Shown here: positions 1-10,195 of the stretch, in pieces | Position numbering within the stretch: the first letter of the stretch is position 1 | Layout: each line of letters starts with the position of its first letter | Source of the DNA: Pseudomonadales bacterium | GTDB lineage: Bacteria; Pseudomonadota; Gammaproteobacteria; Pseudomonadales; Azotimanducaceae | Reading direction: 5' to 3' | Assembly: GCA_028279305.1 (NCBI GenBank) | Contig: JANQOA010000249.1 | Coordinates: forward strand, 1-32,928 | Length of the DNA stretch: 32,928 nt | Notes under the pieces: model-generated | Seen by the model: only the letters and a program-made list of their open reading frames with translations | What the model was told of the DNA's origin: nothing | Databases searched by the model: none | Translations under genes and position numbers: made by a program

Positions 1-2215
<2,215 letters not shown>

Positions 2216-2238
<23 letters not shown>

Positions 2239-3217
2239 GATCTGCGGTCTCCAAGTCTAGAATGTGCATGCCCTGCCGGCTGGCCTGGGCGCAGAATGCA
2301 GCCAGCGCCCGGGCGCTGTTGCTGAAGGCCATGCCGACATCGCCGCCACCGGCGCCGCAGGGTTTATAGACCAGCCCTTCAGCGTGCGCGATTGTAGCCA
2401 ATTGCTGGTGTGCAGGGGTAAATATATTCAGCGCCGCAGCCTTGTCCAATGCCTGCAGGCGTTCACAGTAGACAGCCAGGCGGTCCATATCCAAGCCGTT
2501 ACAGAGGCTTTCACTGGCTGCGCAAAGCTGGTCCAGCGGGCCGCTCGGATGGCTCTGCCGCCAGCGGCTGAAGCTGCTGATGTGCTGGCTGGTACTGCTG
2601 CTTGCGCCGGTCCAGACCACCCGCCAGTGCAGGTCCGCCAGCGGAACCGCACCGGCGGCTGCCAGGGGTGCAACCTCGGCACCGCCGGCGGTTTGCCGGA
2701 AGCGGATGCTGCCGTGCCAGCTCGCGGCGACATCCAGGCCGCTGCCTTTGCCGCCCTGCAGAGCGCGGTGGATGCTGATGGCTTCATCGAGGTCCGGTGT
2801 CCGCTGTAACTGCCGGGCCAGCAGGTGATAGGTGGCCACACATACCGCCGCTGAAGAACCGATGCCGAGTTTTTCGGCGTTTTGCCGCGCCGCGGGCTGA
2901 TGATAAAAGGCACGGCTGTCGCTGCGTAAGCTGAACGCCGCGGGGTATTCCGTAAACCCCCAGCCGTTGAGGACGGCTTCCGCCACCTGGGCGGCCGGGG
3001 CACGGCAGAAAGCAGCGCCGGGCCACTGTACCGATGGGGTATGGAACCCCAGGCTGCTGAACCGCCAGGTATTGTGTGCAGCGGCATACAACACCTCAGC
3101 CCGCCGGTTCACCGCCAGCACCGCGGCGGGGGCGCCGGCCAGGACCGCATATTCACCCCACAGGACCACTTTGCCCGGCGCGCTGGCGCTGCTGTGGCCG
3201 GACCCGGCGGATGTCAC
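2216..3217 (-). CDS. Phosphomevalonate kinase (GHMP family)
   Basis: Phosphorylates 5-phosphomevalonate to 5-diphosphomevalonate with ATP. The 333-residue protein has the three GHMP kinase motifs: SAPGKVVLWGEYAVL at residues 12-26, the phosphate loop KLGIGSSAAV at 116-125, and PCGAGGGDVG at 286-295. The GKGSGLDVAAS stretch at 157-167 is typical of the phosphomevalonate kinase branch (Erg8 / Gram-positive type) rather than mevalonate kinase, which has HGxPSGxDN at this place. The start is GTG, directly abutting the TAG of the decarboxylase gene with no gap, and the 3' end overlaps the reductase-kinase start by 23 nt. It is thus the middle gene of a translationally coupled MVA operon. Function follows from motif and context; the main alternative, another small-molecule GHMP kinase, is unlikely here. 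Confidence 0.9.
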
Positions 3218-4171
3218 CTAAGCATCCACCGCATGATCATCCACCACGTGTGCCGCCTCGCCGAGGCCGCAGCGCAGAATCTGCTGCACGCCGTCAATCC
3301 CGGCCAGGGCGGCGGCCACCCGCTCCGCGTCTTCCGGCAGGCATACCGCTTTTACCTGGGGCCCGGCATCGATGGTAAAAAACACGCCGCAGCCCTGACT
3401 GCGCAGATCCCGCACGGTCTGCATGGCCGCCACCGTAGCCTGATTCCAGTAAGCCAGGGTTGGCCTGGTGGTGAGCATGACGCTGTGCATCTTCAGGCAG
3501 CTCAGCTCTGCAACTTCCGCCAGGGCGGCAAAATCCCGGTTGTTAATGGCGTCGGAAGCGGCGGCAAAATCGTCGCCGCCGGCGCGCAACCAGCTGCCGT
3601 AAAAGGGTGACGTGCGCCGCGAAAGCTCCATGCCGCGGGTACTGGATACCGCCTTGGCGGCATGGCTGGTCACTGCCACCACCACTTGCAGCGGCCAGTG
3701 GGAGGCCGGCGCAAAAGCCTGGGCGCGCCACAGCGGCGGCACCAGCGCAACGTACCCGGCAAACATGGAGCGGGCCGCTGAAGCAGAACCCTGACGCGCC
3801 CATTCGGACATGATCTCAGCATTCAAGCCCAGCCTGGCATGGCTGTTGATGGCGGTCATCAAAGCGGCAAACCCGGACGCGGAAGAAGCCAGCCCGGCGC
3901 CGGTGGGAAAATTGTTGCTCGAGGTGATTTTTAAGTAGCCGATGGGGTAACGGTTGCGCAGGGCGGCGAGAAAACGCATAACCTTGGCGTCGTTGCTCGG
4001 TTCGCCGTTCAGCCAGAGTTCGTCGCTGTCGTGTTCCTCTACTTCGGTGCGGGTCACCAGCTCCGACAGGGTAATCGACAGGTTGGGCGTGGCGGGAATG
4101 TTGCCCGGCTTGTCCTGTTTGCCCCAGTATTTGACCAGCGCGATGTTGGGGTGTGCCAGGGCAACTGTCAT
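3218..4171 (-). CDS. mvaD: Diphosphomevalonate decarboxylase
   Basis: Converts 5-diphosphomevalonate to isopentenyl diphosphate with ATP use and loss of CO2, the last MVA pathway step. The 317-residue protein carries the family signatures: ALVKYWGK at 11-18, the phosphate loop NFPTGAGLASSASG at 87-100, GSASAARS at 128-135, KAVSSTRGM at 173-181 and FFTIDAGP at 264-271. Asp268 in the last motif corresponds to the catalytic Asp that is lost in the related archaeal phosphomevalonate decarboxylase and mevalonate-3-kinase branches, so a true diphosphomevalonate decarboxylase is favoured. The start is ATG, 11 nt after the amidase stop, with only a weak ribosome site. It lies between the amidase and phosphomevalonate kinase genes in one operon. 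Confidence 0.94.
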   Translation of the reverse strand: MTVALAHPNIALVKYWGKQDKPGNIPATPNLSITLSELVTRTEVEEHDSDELWLNGEPSNDAKVMRFLAALRNRYPIGYLKITSSNNFPTGAGLASSASGFAALMTAINSHARLGLNAEIMSEWARQGSASAARSMFAGYVALVPPLWRAQAFAPASHWPLQVVVAVTSHAAKAVSSTRGMELSRRTSPFYGSWLRAGGDDFAAASDAINNRDFAALAEVAELSCLKMHSVMLTTRPTLAYWNQATVAAMQTVRDLRSQGCGVFFTIDAGPQVKAVCLPEDAERVAAALAGIDGVQQILRCGLGEAAHVVDDHAVDA

Positions 4172-4182
4172 AAGCCGCCGGA

Positions 4183-5640
4183 TCAGTCCCGGTACGCGCC
4201 CGGCGGTGTAAAGACAAAGCCCAGCCGTTCCAGTTCAGCCGCTATGCCGATGGTCACCAGGTCGTCGTACTCCGGGCCGACAATCTGCACGCCGATGGGT
4301 AAACCCTCGCCGTTCAGGCCGGTGGGGATCACCGTTGAAGGCAGATAAGAGACGCCGGTTAAACCGGCCCAGAACACCTGTTCAAAATAGGGGCGTTCCT
4401 GATTGTCGATCAGCAGCGTGCGTTCGCCAAATTTCCGGTGATCGTGACTAAACGCGGCGGTGGCCATGATCGGCGTTACCAGGATGTCGTGAGTTTTGAA
4501 AAACTCGTGCCATTGCCAGCGCAGGTGATGGCGCAGTTCGTTGGCTTCACCCCAGTCCTTGAAGCTGGACACCTGGGCACGCAGCACCTTGGCGCCCTGG
4601 CTGTTGTCACTGGGGTCCAGCCCCGCCACGTACTTTTTTAAGCTCTCGTAATCTTCGTCAGGCATGCGCATGGCCATGGTGGCCTGCAGCAGACGGCTGT
4701 AGGTATCGTTGCTGTGCTCGCCGGTAAATGCCGGACGCGCGTCTTCATCCACGCTTGCGCCCGCGTCGCGCAGCGCCTGGGCTACCAGATCAACGCGGGC
4801 TTCCACTTCTTTGGCCACCGGCGCGTTTTCATCGTTTTTCCACACCGCCACCCGCAGTTCCGACAGGCTGCGGCCGCGCCACTCGGGCAGGTTCAATTGC
4901 AGGCCGCGGGCGCTGATATCGTCGGGGCCGGCCATGGCCCGCAAAGCGGTATCCAGATCCCGGGCGGAGCGCGCCATGGGCCCGATAACGGAAATGTCCG
5001 AAGCGGAACGCACGTCTCCCGGCGGCGCGTGCCCGCGTATCCACAACAGGTTGTAGGTGGGTTTGTGGCCGAAAATGCCGCAGAAGTGAGCCGGGTTGCG
5101 GATCGAGCCGCCGATATCGGAGCCGGTTTCAATACCGGTCAAGCCGGCCGCCAGCGCCGCGGCTGAACCGCCGGAAGAACCTCCCGGCACCCGGCTGTGG
5201 TCGTATGGGTTGTTGGTGGTGCCGTAGACATCGTTGTAGCTCTGGAAGTCCGCCAGGGACAGCGGCACGTTGGTTTTGCCGAATATGTTCACCCCCGCCG
5301 CCTTGAGCTTTTTGATCGACTCCGCATCTTCCGTGGTGACGTTGTCCCGCCATTCGGGATTGCCCCAGGTGGTGGGGGTGCCGGCCACGTTGTAAGACTC
5401 TTTCACCGTCATCGGCACGCCGTGGAAAGGCCCGCTGAGCTCGCCGCGGGCCAGCGCGGCGTCCATGGCGGCTGCCTCGGTCAGCGCCTGTTCCCGCATA
5501 TCCACCACTATGGCGTTTAATTCGGGGTTATATTTGTCTACTCGATCAAGGTAATGTTGCAGTAACTCAGCCGCTGAGATTTCTTTGTTTTTAATTTTTG
5601 CCGCCAATTCTGTTGCTGAGGCAAAAGCAAGTTCGCTCAT
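4183..5640 (-). CDS. Amidase-signature family hydrolase
   Basis: Hydrolyses an amide (or possibly ester) bond; the substrate cannot be told. The 485-residue protein has the complete Ser-cisSer-Lys triad of the family: Lys80 in TVKES, Ser155 in GGSSGGS and nucleophile Ser179 in GSDIGGSIR, followed by FGHKPT. No signal peptide is seen, so it is probably cytosolic. The ATG at 5640 has AGGA 7 nt upstream. It is the first gene of the MVA operon, with 11 nt to mvaD, and diverges from the kinase gene at 5715 across a 74-nt gap that must hold promoters for both. No amide chemistry is known in the MVA pathway, so its place here is unexplained. GatA is unlikely because no gatB or gatC is near. Confidence 0.92.
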   Translation of the reverse strand: MSELAFASATELAAKIKNKEISAAELLQHYLDRVDKYNPELNAIVVDMREQALTEAAAMDAALARGELSGPFHGVPMTVKESYNVAGTPTTWGNPEWRDNVTTEDAESIKKLKAAGVNIFGKTNVPLSLADFQSYNDVYGTTNNPYDHSRVPGGSSGGSAAALAAGLTGIETGSDIGGSIRNPAHFCGIFGHKPTYNLLWIRGHAPPGDVRSASDISVIGPMARSARDLDTALRAMAGPDDISARGLQLNLPEWRGRSLSELRVAVWKNDENAPVAKEVEARVDLVAQALRDAGASVDEDARPAFTGEHSNDTYSRLLQATMAMRMPDEDYESLKKYVAGLDPSDNSQGAKVLRAQVSSFKDWGEANELRHHLRWQWHEFFKTHDILVTPIMATAAFSHDHRKFGERTLLIDNQERPYFEQVFWAGLTGVSYLPSTVIPTGLNGEGLPIGVQIVGPEYDDLVTIGIAAELERLGFVFTPPGAYRD

Positions 5641-5714
5641 GGCAGTGTCCTGTACCGCGCCGGGCGGATGTTGTTTGGCTCGACTGTGAAGGGTGCCGGG
5701 GATTTAATCAAGAG

Positions 5715-6611
5715 ATGAGCAGCAAGCAAAGCGGCCGCCCCCGGCGCCGCGCCGCGTTAAGCAAAAAGGCCATCCAGCAGTGGCTGGGGTTGTGGTTTCC
5801 CGGCGCCAGAGTGCAACGGGTCAGCCCGCTGGGAGACGGCGTTACCGCCAAGGCGGTGGGGGTGGACTACCGGGTTGCCGGGCGCAGCCAGCGTTCGGTG
5901 TTGCGTCTGGTGGACGGTCCCATTGAACTGTGCTGGCGCGAATCGCTGCTGTTGAACAATCTGCATGCGGCGGAGCTGCCGGTGTCTGCCTGTCACGGGG
6001 TTAAACAGCAGGACGGCATGACCTGTATGCTGCTGGACTGGTTGCCCGGCAAAAAGATATTCCGGCCCATCGATATTGCACCCTATGCTGAACAGGCGGC
6101 GGAACTGATGGCGCGTATTCACGCCACGCCCATGCCTCAGCGCATGCGCCGCTTTGATACCGGCTTCAGCAAGCAGGTGGCGGGGCTGCGCAACAACTTC
6201 CCGCAGTTCAGCCGCATCAGTGACGGCCTCGCGGGGGGGCTGCCGGCTGCCCAGGACCGGGTGCTGTTGCACGGCGATTTCTGGCCCGGCAACCTGCTGT
6301 ACCGCCGCAAGGAACTGACCGGCATTGTCGATTGGAGTGATGCCGCGGCGGGTTGCCCGATGGCTGACGTCAGCAATGCGCGCTTTGAACTGCGCTGGCT
6401 GTGGGGCAAAGACGCCATGCAGGCATTTACCGAACACTATTTTGCCAAGGCGCCCTACCGGGCCGCGGAGCTGGCCACCTGGGACCTGGTGGCGCTGGTC
6501 AAACCCATCCTCGGCATGCACCGCTGGGGCCTGAGTGATGCGCATCAACGCCGCATCCTGCAAACCGTCAACGCGGTTGCGGATGAAGCATTGCTGGCCC
6601 GGAATGCCTGA
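5715..6611 (+). CDS. APH/choline-kinase-like phosphotransferase
   Basis: Probable small-molecule kinase of the aminoglycoside-phosphotransferase fold; the substrate is unknown. The 298-residue product has the catalytic-loop motif HGDFWPGN (Asp188 as base, Asn193 as metal ligand) and the metal-binding VDW at 205-207 (Asp206). The N-terminus is strongly basic (RPRRRAALSKK). The same frame is open back to 5598, but that would overlap the divergent amidase gene. I therefore chose the ATG at 5715, although the purine run before it lies right against the start codon. Antibiotic resistance should not be assumed; many members phosphorylate choline-like compounds, sugars or homoserine. Confidence 0.85.
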   Translation: MSSKQSGRPRRRAALSKKAIQQWLGLWFPGARVQRVSPLGDGVTAKAVGVDYRVAGRSQRSVLRLVDGPIELCWRESLLLNNLHAAELPVSACHGVKQQDGMTCMLLDWLPGKKIFRPIDIAPYAEQAAELMARIHATPMPQRMRRFDTGFSKQVAGLRNNFPQFSRISDGLAGGLPAAQDRVLLHGDFWPGNLLYRRKELTGIVDWSDAAAGCPMADVSNARFELRWLWGKDAMQAFTEHYFAKAPYRAAELATWDLVALVKPILGMHRWGLSDAHQRRILQTVNAVADEALLARNA

Positions 6612-6680
6612 GCCCGCCGCTTGCCTTCAGCACCCGCGTTGAACACTCACTTTTTCAAATAGATAGTAAGGGTCAGCACC

Positions 6681-7607
6681 ATGATTTACCTGCATCATTA
6701 TCCGGCGTCGTTGTTTTCGGAAAAGATCCGCCTGCTGCTGGGTTACTACGGCCTGGCCTGGCACTCGGTGGAAATACCCAGCATCATGCCGCGGCCGCTG
6801 CTGATGCCGTTGTCCGGAGGCTACCGGCGCACGCCGGTGCTGCAGATCGGCGCTAACGTTTATGCCGACACCAAGATAATCAGCCGCGCGCTGGCCCGGC
6901 ATGCGGGGGATGATAGCCTGTACGGCGGAGCGCGGGCGTTTGCCGCGCACCGCACGGCGGATTGGGCGGATACCCAGCTGTTCCGCGTCACCGTGGCGCT
7001 GAATTTCCGTGCCGAGGCGCTGGCCGCCATGATGGGTAATTTCAGCGAAGCGGAGGCTCAGGCTTTTGCTGCCGACCGGGCGCAATTGACCGGCGATCAG
7101 CCCATTGCCAGCCTGACCCCGGATGCAGCGCTGGCTTATCTGGAACATGCTCTCAGTGACCTGGATCAGTCAGTGGCGGAAGGTTTTCTACTGGGCGCGG
7201 CGCCGACAATTGCCGACTTTGCCGTGTATCACAACCTGTGGTTCCTGAAAAACAACCCGGTCAACGCGCCGCTGCTGGCGCCGTATGCGAAGGTCGAAAA
7301 CTGGTATCAGCGCATGGCTGCCTGCGGCCACGGAGAGGTGACGGTCAGCGACGGGGAAGCGGCGCTGGCGGCTGCGCTGGACGCCGAAGCGCGCCTGCCG
7401 GAACTGACCGCCAGCCCCAACAGTAACATCCAGCCGGGCACCCGGGTGACGGTGACGCCGGTGGACTACGGCTGTATCCCGGTGACCGGAGAATTGCTGG
7501 CGCACAGCCATCACGAGGTGGTTATTGCGCGGCAAACCCCTGAAACCGGACGCATTTTCAATCACTTCCCCCAGGCGGGATTTGTTATCGCGGAGGCAGG
7601 CGAATGA
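6681..7607 (+). CDS. Glutathione S-transferase-like protein with C-terminal extension
   Basis: The first 80 or so residues form a thioredoxin-like GST N-domain (YLHHYPASLFSEKIRLLL, then TPVLQIGANVYADTKII), followed by an all-helical GST C-domain to about residue 215 (GAAPTIADFAVYHNLWF). A further 85 or so residues follow, beginning near DGEAALAAAL and containing a probable beta-rich segment (GTRVTVTPVDYG through GFVIAE) not found in classical GSTs. The 308-residue length exceeds the usual 200-230. No catalytic Cys is seen at the active-site position; a Ser may serve. The TGA overlaps the ATG of the next gene, so it is translationally coupled to the LLM oxidoreductase and probably works with it on the same substrate or a conjugate. 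Confidence 0.85.
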   Translation: MIYLHHYPASLFSEKIRLLLGYYGLAWHSVEIPSIMPRPLLMPLSGGYRRTPVLQIGANVYADTKIISRALARHAGDDSLYGGARAFAAHRTADWADTQLFRVTVALNFRAEALAAMMGNFSEAEAQAFAADRAQLTGDQPIASLTPDAALAYLEHALSDLDQSVAEGFLLGAAPTIADFAVYHNLWFLKNNPVNAPLLAPYAKVENWYQRMAACGHGEVTVSDGEAALAAALDAEARLPELTASPNSNIQPGTRVTVTPVDYGCIPVTGELLAHSHHEVVIARQTPETGRIFNHFPQAGFVIAEAGE

Positions 7608-8473
7608 AATTCGGCATCAGCATGTTCCCCACCGACACCAGCGCCGGTCCCGGCGAGGTGGCCGCGGAAGCGGAAGCGCGCGGTTTCCATGCCTTCTGGG
7701 TGTCGGAACATTCACACATGCCGCTGGACACGGATTTCCCGCTGGCTGACCAGGTGCCGCGGGAATACGCCAGCATGCTGGACCCGTTTGTGGCGCTCAG
7801 CGCGGCTGCGGCGGTCACGGAAACCATTATGCTGGGCACGGCAATTGTCATCCTGCCCCAGCATGATCCCATCAACTGTGCCAAAGCCGTAGCCAGCGTG
7901 GATCTGATTTCCAACGGCCGCATGCTGTTCGGCATTGGCGCCGGCTGGAACGAACCGGAAATGAAGAACCACGGCACCGACCCGGCGACCCGCTTTAAAC
8001 TGATGCGTGAACGGGTGGAAGCCATGCGCCGGTTATGGACCGAGGAAGAGGCGGAATACCACGGTGAGCTGGTGGATTTCGAGCCGCTGTGGCAATGGCC
8101 CAAGCCGGTGCAGAAACCGCATCCGCCGGTGTTTGTGGCCGGCGCCAGCCCGCGGGTTATCGAACGGGTGGCCCGTTACGGTGACGGCTGGCTGCCGGTG
8201 GTGGTGCCGGAAGCCAATCCGCTGTCGCCGGGCCGCATGACGCCCCTGGCGGAGCTTAAGGAGATGGTGCCGCGTATGAATGAGCTGGCGGCGCAGCAGG
8301 GGCGCCCGCAACCCCGGGTGGTGGTGTCCGGATATCTCGACCCGGAGTCTTACGAGGTTTACCAGTCTCTGGGTGTGGAAAGTGTGTCTTTCCGCGTGCC
8401 TTCAGCAGACTTCGACAGCATTCAACGGGCCATGGATGAAGCTCAGGCCACCATTGCCGCGGTGCAGGGCTGA
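7604..8473 (+). CDS. LLM-class, probably F420-dependent oxidoreductase
   Basis: Luciferase-like TIM-barrel oxidoreductase of 289 residues. N-terminal MKFGISMFP, then FWVSEHSHMP, LGTAIVILPQHDP, SNGRMLFGIGAGW and PPVFVAGASPRVIERVARYGDGW are hallmarks of the LLM subfamily that uses F420 (TIGR03619-like). FMN-dependent flavin monooxygenases share the fold, so cofactor choice is inference, but an FO synthase gene lies in the same window. The ATG overlaps the stop of the GST-like gene by 4 nt, with GGAGG 8 nt upstream inside that gene. The substrate is unknown. Confidence 0.9.
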   Translation: MKFGISMFPTDTSAGPGEVAAEAEARGFHAFWVSEHSHMPLDTDFPLADQVPREYASMLDPFVALSAAAAVTETIMLGTAIVILPQHDPINCAKAVASVDLISNGRMLFGIGAGWNEPEMKNHGTDPATRFKLMRERVEAMRRLWTEEEAEYHGELVDFEPLWQWPKPVQKPHPPVFVAGASPRVIERVARYGDGWLPVVVPEANPLSPGRMTPLAELKEMVPRMNELAAQQGRPQPRVVVSGYLDPESYEVYQSLGVESVSFRVPSADFDSIQRAMDEAQATIAAVQG

Positions 8474-8481
8474 GGCTGAGT

Positions 8482-8499
8482 TTCCCGCATAAGCGGGAA
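8482..8499. terminator. Hairpin between convergent genes
   Basis: Perfect 7-bp stem TTCCCGC / GCGGGAA with an ATAA loop, 8 nt after the LLM stop codon and directly abutting the stop of the convergent serine hydrolase. It is placed to end transcription from both sides, but no strong U-tract follows on either strand, so Rho-independent activity is uncertain. Its core, CCCG(C/G)ATAAGCGGG, recurs at 24563-24580. Confidence 0.55.
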
Positions 8500-9906
8500 C
8501 TATTGCGCGGCGGTTGCCGCTTCCTCTGCCGCTGGCAGGGCTGCCAGCAGGGTGCTGAAGTTCCACGCCAGGGGATAACGGCCGAAGGTCCAGCCCAGCC
8601 GTACCAGCACCACGTCTTTTGAGGGAATGATCATGACCGTCTGCTGGCGGTTGCCGGACATGGCGTAAGCATCCGCCGGTAGCTCCGGCCAGCGCAGGTC
8701 TTCACCGCCCGCGTTAAGCCAGAACTGGTAGCCGTATTTGGGAAAGTTATTGCTGGGATTCGGCGTCTGCGCGTCGTTTACCCAGGCTTCACTCAACAGG
8801 CGCGTGCCGTTCAGAGCGCCGCCGTTCAGCATAAGCTGACCCATGCGGGCAAAGTCCCTGGCGCTGGCGTACAGGTATGAACTGCCAACCATCAGACCGC
8901 TGGGGTCCACTTCAAACGTGGTGTGCGCCAGACCCATGGGTTGGTAGATGTGTTCGCCGAGAAAATCCAGCGCCGCCTGGGGACCGCCCAGCCGGTCGCT
9001 CAGCAGCTGCATCAACAGATTGGTGGTGCCCGACGAATACGCAAAGTGGGTGCCCGGCGGGTGTTCCGGCGGGCTGGCCAGCGCCACGGCTGCGGCGCTG
9101 GGGGCGGTAAACAACATGCGCGTGGCGTCGCTGCCGGCCGCGTAGGCTTCGTTAAAGTCCAGCCCGCTGGTCATTTGCAGCATGTGGCGCAATGTAATGT
9201 TGCGCCGCTTGTCATTCCGCCATGCCGCAAACAGGTTCTGTTGGTCCAGGGTAAGGTCGCCGCGGTAGACCAGGTGCCCCAACATAATTGAGGTGAGGCT
9301 TTTGCCCACCGACCAGCCGAGCAGCTGGGAATTACGGTCGAAGCCCGAAGCGTAAGCCTCCGCCACCAGCCGGCCGCGGTGGGCGACCAGCAGGGCGCGG
9401 GTGTCCAGTCCGTCCCGGTTGTCTGCCGCCAGCATGTCTTTCAGCCGTTCCTGCAGCCGGGGATCGTGGCTGGCCAGGGTGCCGGCCGGCCACGGCAGGG
9501 CCGCGTCCACCCGGGGACGCCGGGGCGGGCGGAGGTTATCCAGGCCGGAGGTGTCGCCGTTGTTGATGGTGCAGCCCAGGCCGGGGCGGAAGGTTGCGGT
9601 TTTGGTGGTGGTTTTTATCAAGGTGGCGGACACATGGCGCTGGTCCGCGGTCAGCACCACATAACTGACGTCGCTGATGGGTGCGTAAGAATTGATTTCA
9701 GTAGCGGCGCGGGCCTGGTCCATGCCGCTCAGGTGGTAGCCCGAGCAGGTGAGTTTGGCTGTCAGGCTGGCGCCCAGATCCAGATTGGCCCCCATGTCGG
9801 TGAGGGAAAACCCGAGCAGGCGTAACAGCCCCAGCCCGGCAACCGCGGTCAGCACAAACAGTCCCAGGATTCCGCCGAGCAGATATTTGCGGGTACGCCT
9901 TTTCAT
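8500..9906 (-). CDS. Membrane-anchored serine hydrolase, beta-lactamase / NylB-like family
   Basis: Serine hydrolase of the class C beta-lactamase / 6-aminohexanoate-dimer hydrolase superfamily, 468 residues. Residues 9-33 form one hydrophobic segment after a basic MKRRTRK start, placing the catalytic domain in the periplasm as an anchored protein. A region of about 130 residues precedes the catalytic domain and includes two Cys (54 and 112). The active-site SxxK is Ser199-Val-Gly-Lys202 in GWSVGKS; the second motif is Tyr290-Ser-Ser in FAYSSG. The C-terminus has an AMSGNRQQTVMIIP stretch in the place of the third motif. The natural substrate is unknown; esters, amides or peptides are possible. 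The start lies 13 nt downstream of the small membrane protein gene, in a minus-strand operon that begins at 11307. Confidence 0.88.
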   Translation of the reverse strand: MKRRTRKYLLGGILGLFVLTAVAGLGLLRLLGFSLTDMGANLDLGASLTAKLTCSGYHLSGMDQARAATEINSYAPISDVSYVVLTADQRHVSATLIKTTTKTATFRPGLGCTINNGDTSGLDNLRPPRRPRVDAALPWPAGTLASHDPRLQERLKDMLAADNRDGLDTRALLVAHRGRLVAEAYASGFDRNSQLLGWSVGKSLTSIMLGHLVYRGDLTLDQQNLFAAWRNDKRRNITLRHMLQMTSGLDFNEAYAAGSDATRMLFTAPSAAAVALASPPEHPPGTHFAYSSGTTNLLMQLLSDRLGGPQAALDFLGEHIYQPMGLAHTTFEVDPSGLMVGSSYLYASARDFARMGQLMLNGGALNGTRLLSEAWVNDAQTPNPSNNFPKYGYQFWLNAGGEDLRWPELPADAYAMSGNRQQTVMIIPSKDVVLVRLGWTFGRYPLAWNFSTLLAALPAAEEAATAAQ

Positions 9907-9919
9907 CCGCGCGCCGTGT

Positions 9920-10195
9920 TCAGGGCTCTTCGCCGCGCGCGCGGCTGCGCAGGGTGACCATCCAGTCGTCGATCTTGTGCCGGGTGAACGGCAGGTCCAG
10001 GGCGATAAATCCCAGCCCCAGCGGCAGCATCCAGAAGCCCAGCACCGGCAGGAAGCCGAATACGCCGCCGACCATAAACAACACGCCGATCAGCGAGCGC
10101 ACGCCGGGCGGCACATGGTCGCGGCCCCAGCGCAGGGTGCGGTAGGTCAGGCCAGCCACTTTCTGCTTCAGGCTGGGTTCTTCAGACTGCGCCAC
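9920..10195 (-). CDS. Small two-helix membrane protein
   Basis: A 91-residue protein with a charged N-terminus (about 32 residues), a hydrophobic block at about 35-70 long enough for two short membrane helices (SLIGVLFMVGGVFGFLPVLG, then FWMLPLGLGFIALDLP) and a basic C-terminus. It resembles small Gly/Pro-rich membrane proteins of unknown function widespread in proteobacteria. The start is GTG, whose G is the last base of the upstream TAG stop, so translation is probably coupled to the metallo-hydrolase gene. No function is assigned. Confidence 0.75.
   Translation of the reverse strand: MAQSEEPSLKQKVAGLTYRTLRWGRDHVPPGVRSLIGVLFMVGGVFGFLPVLGFWMLPLGLGFIALDLPFTRHKIDDWMVTLRSRARGEEP

Noticed and set aside
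5598-5714. Upstream extension of the APH-like gene
   Set aside because: It would overlap the divergent amidase start and adds residues unlike the family.
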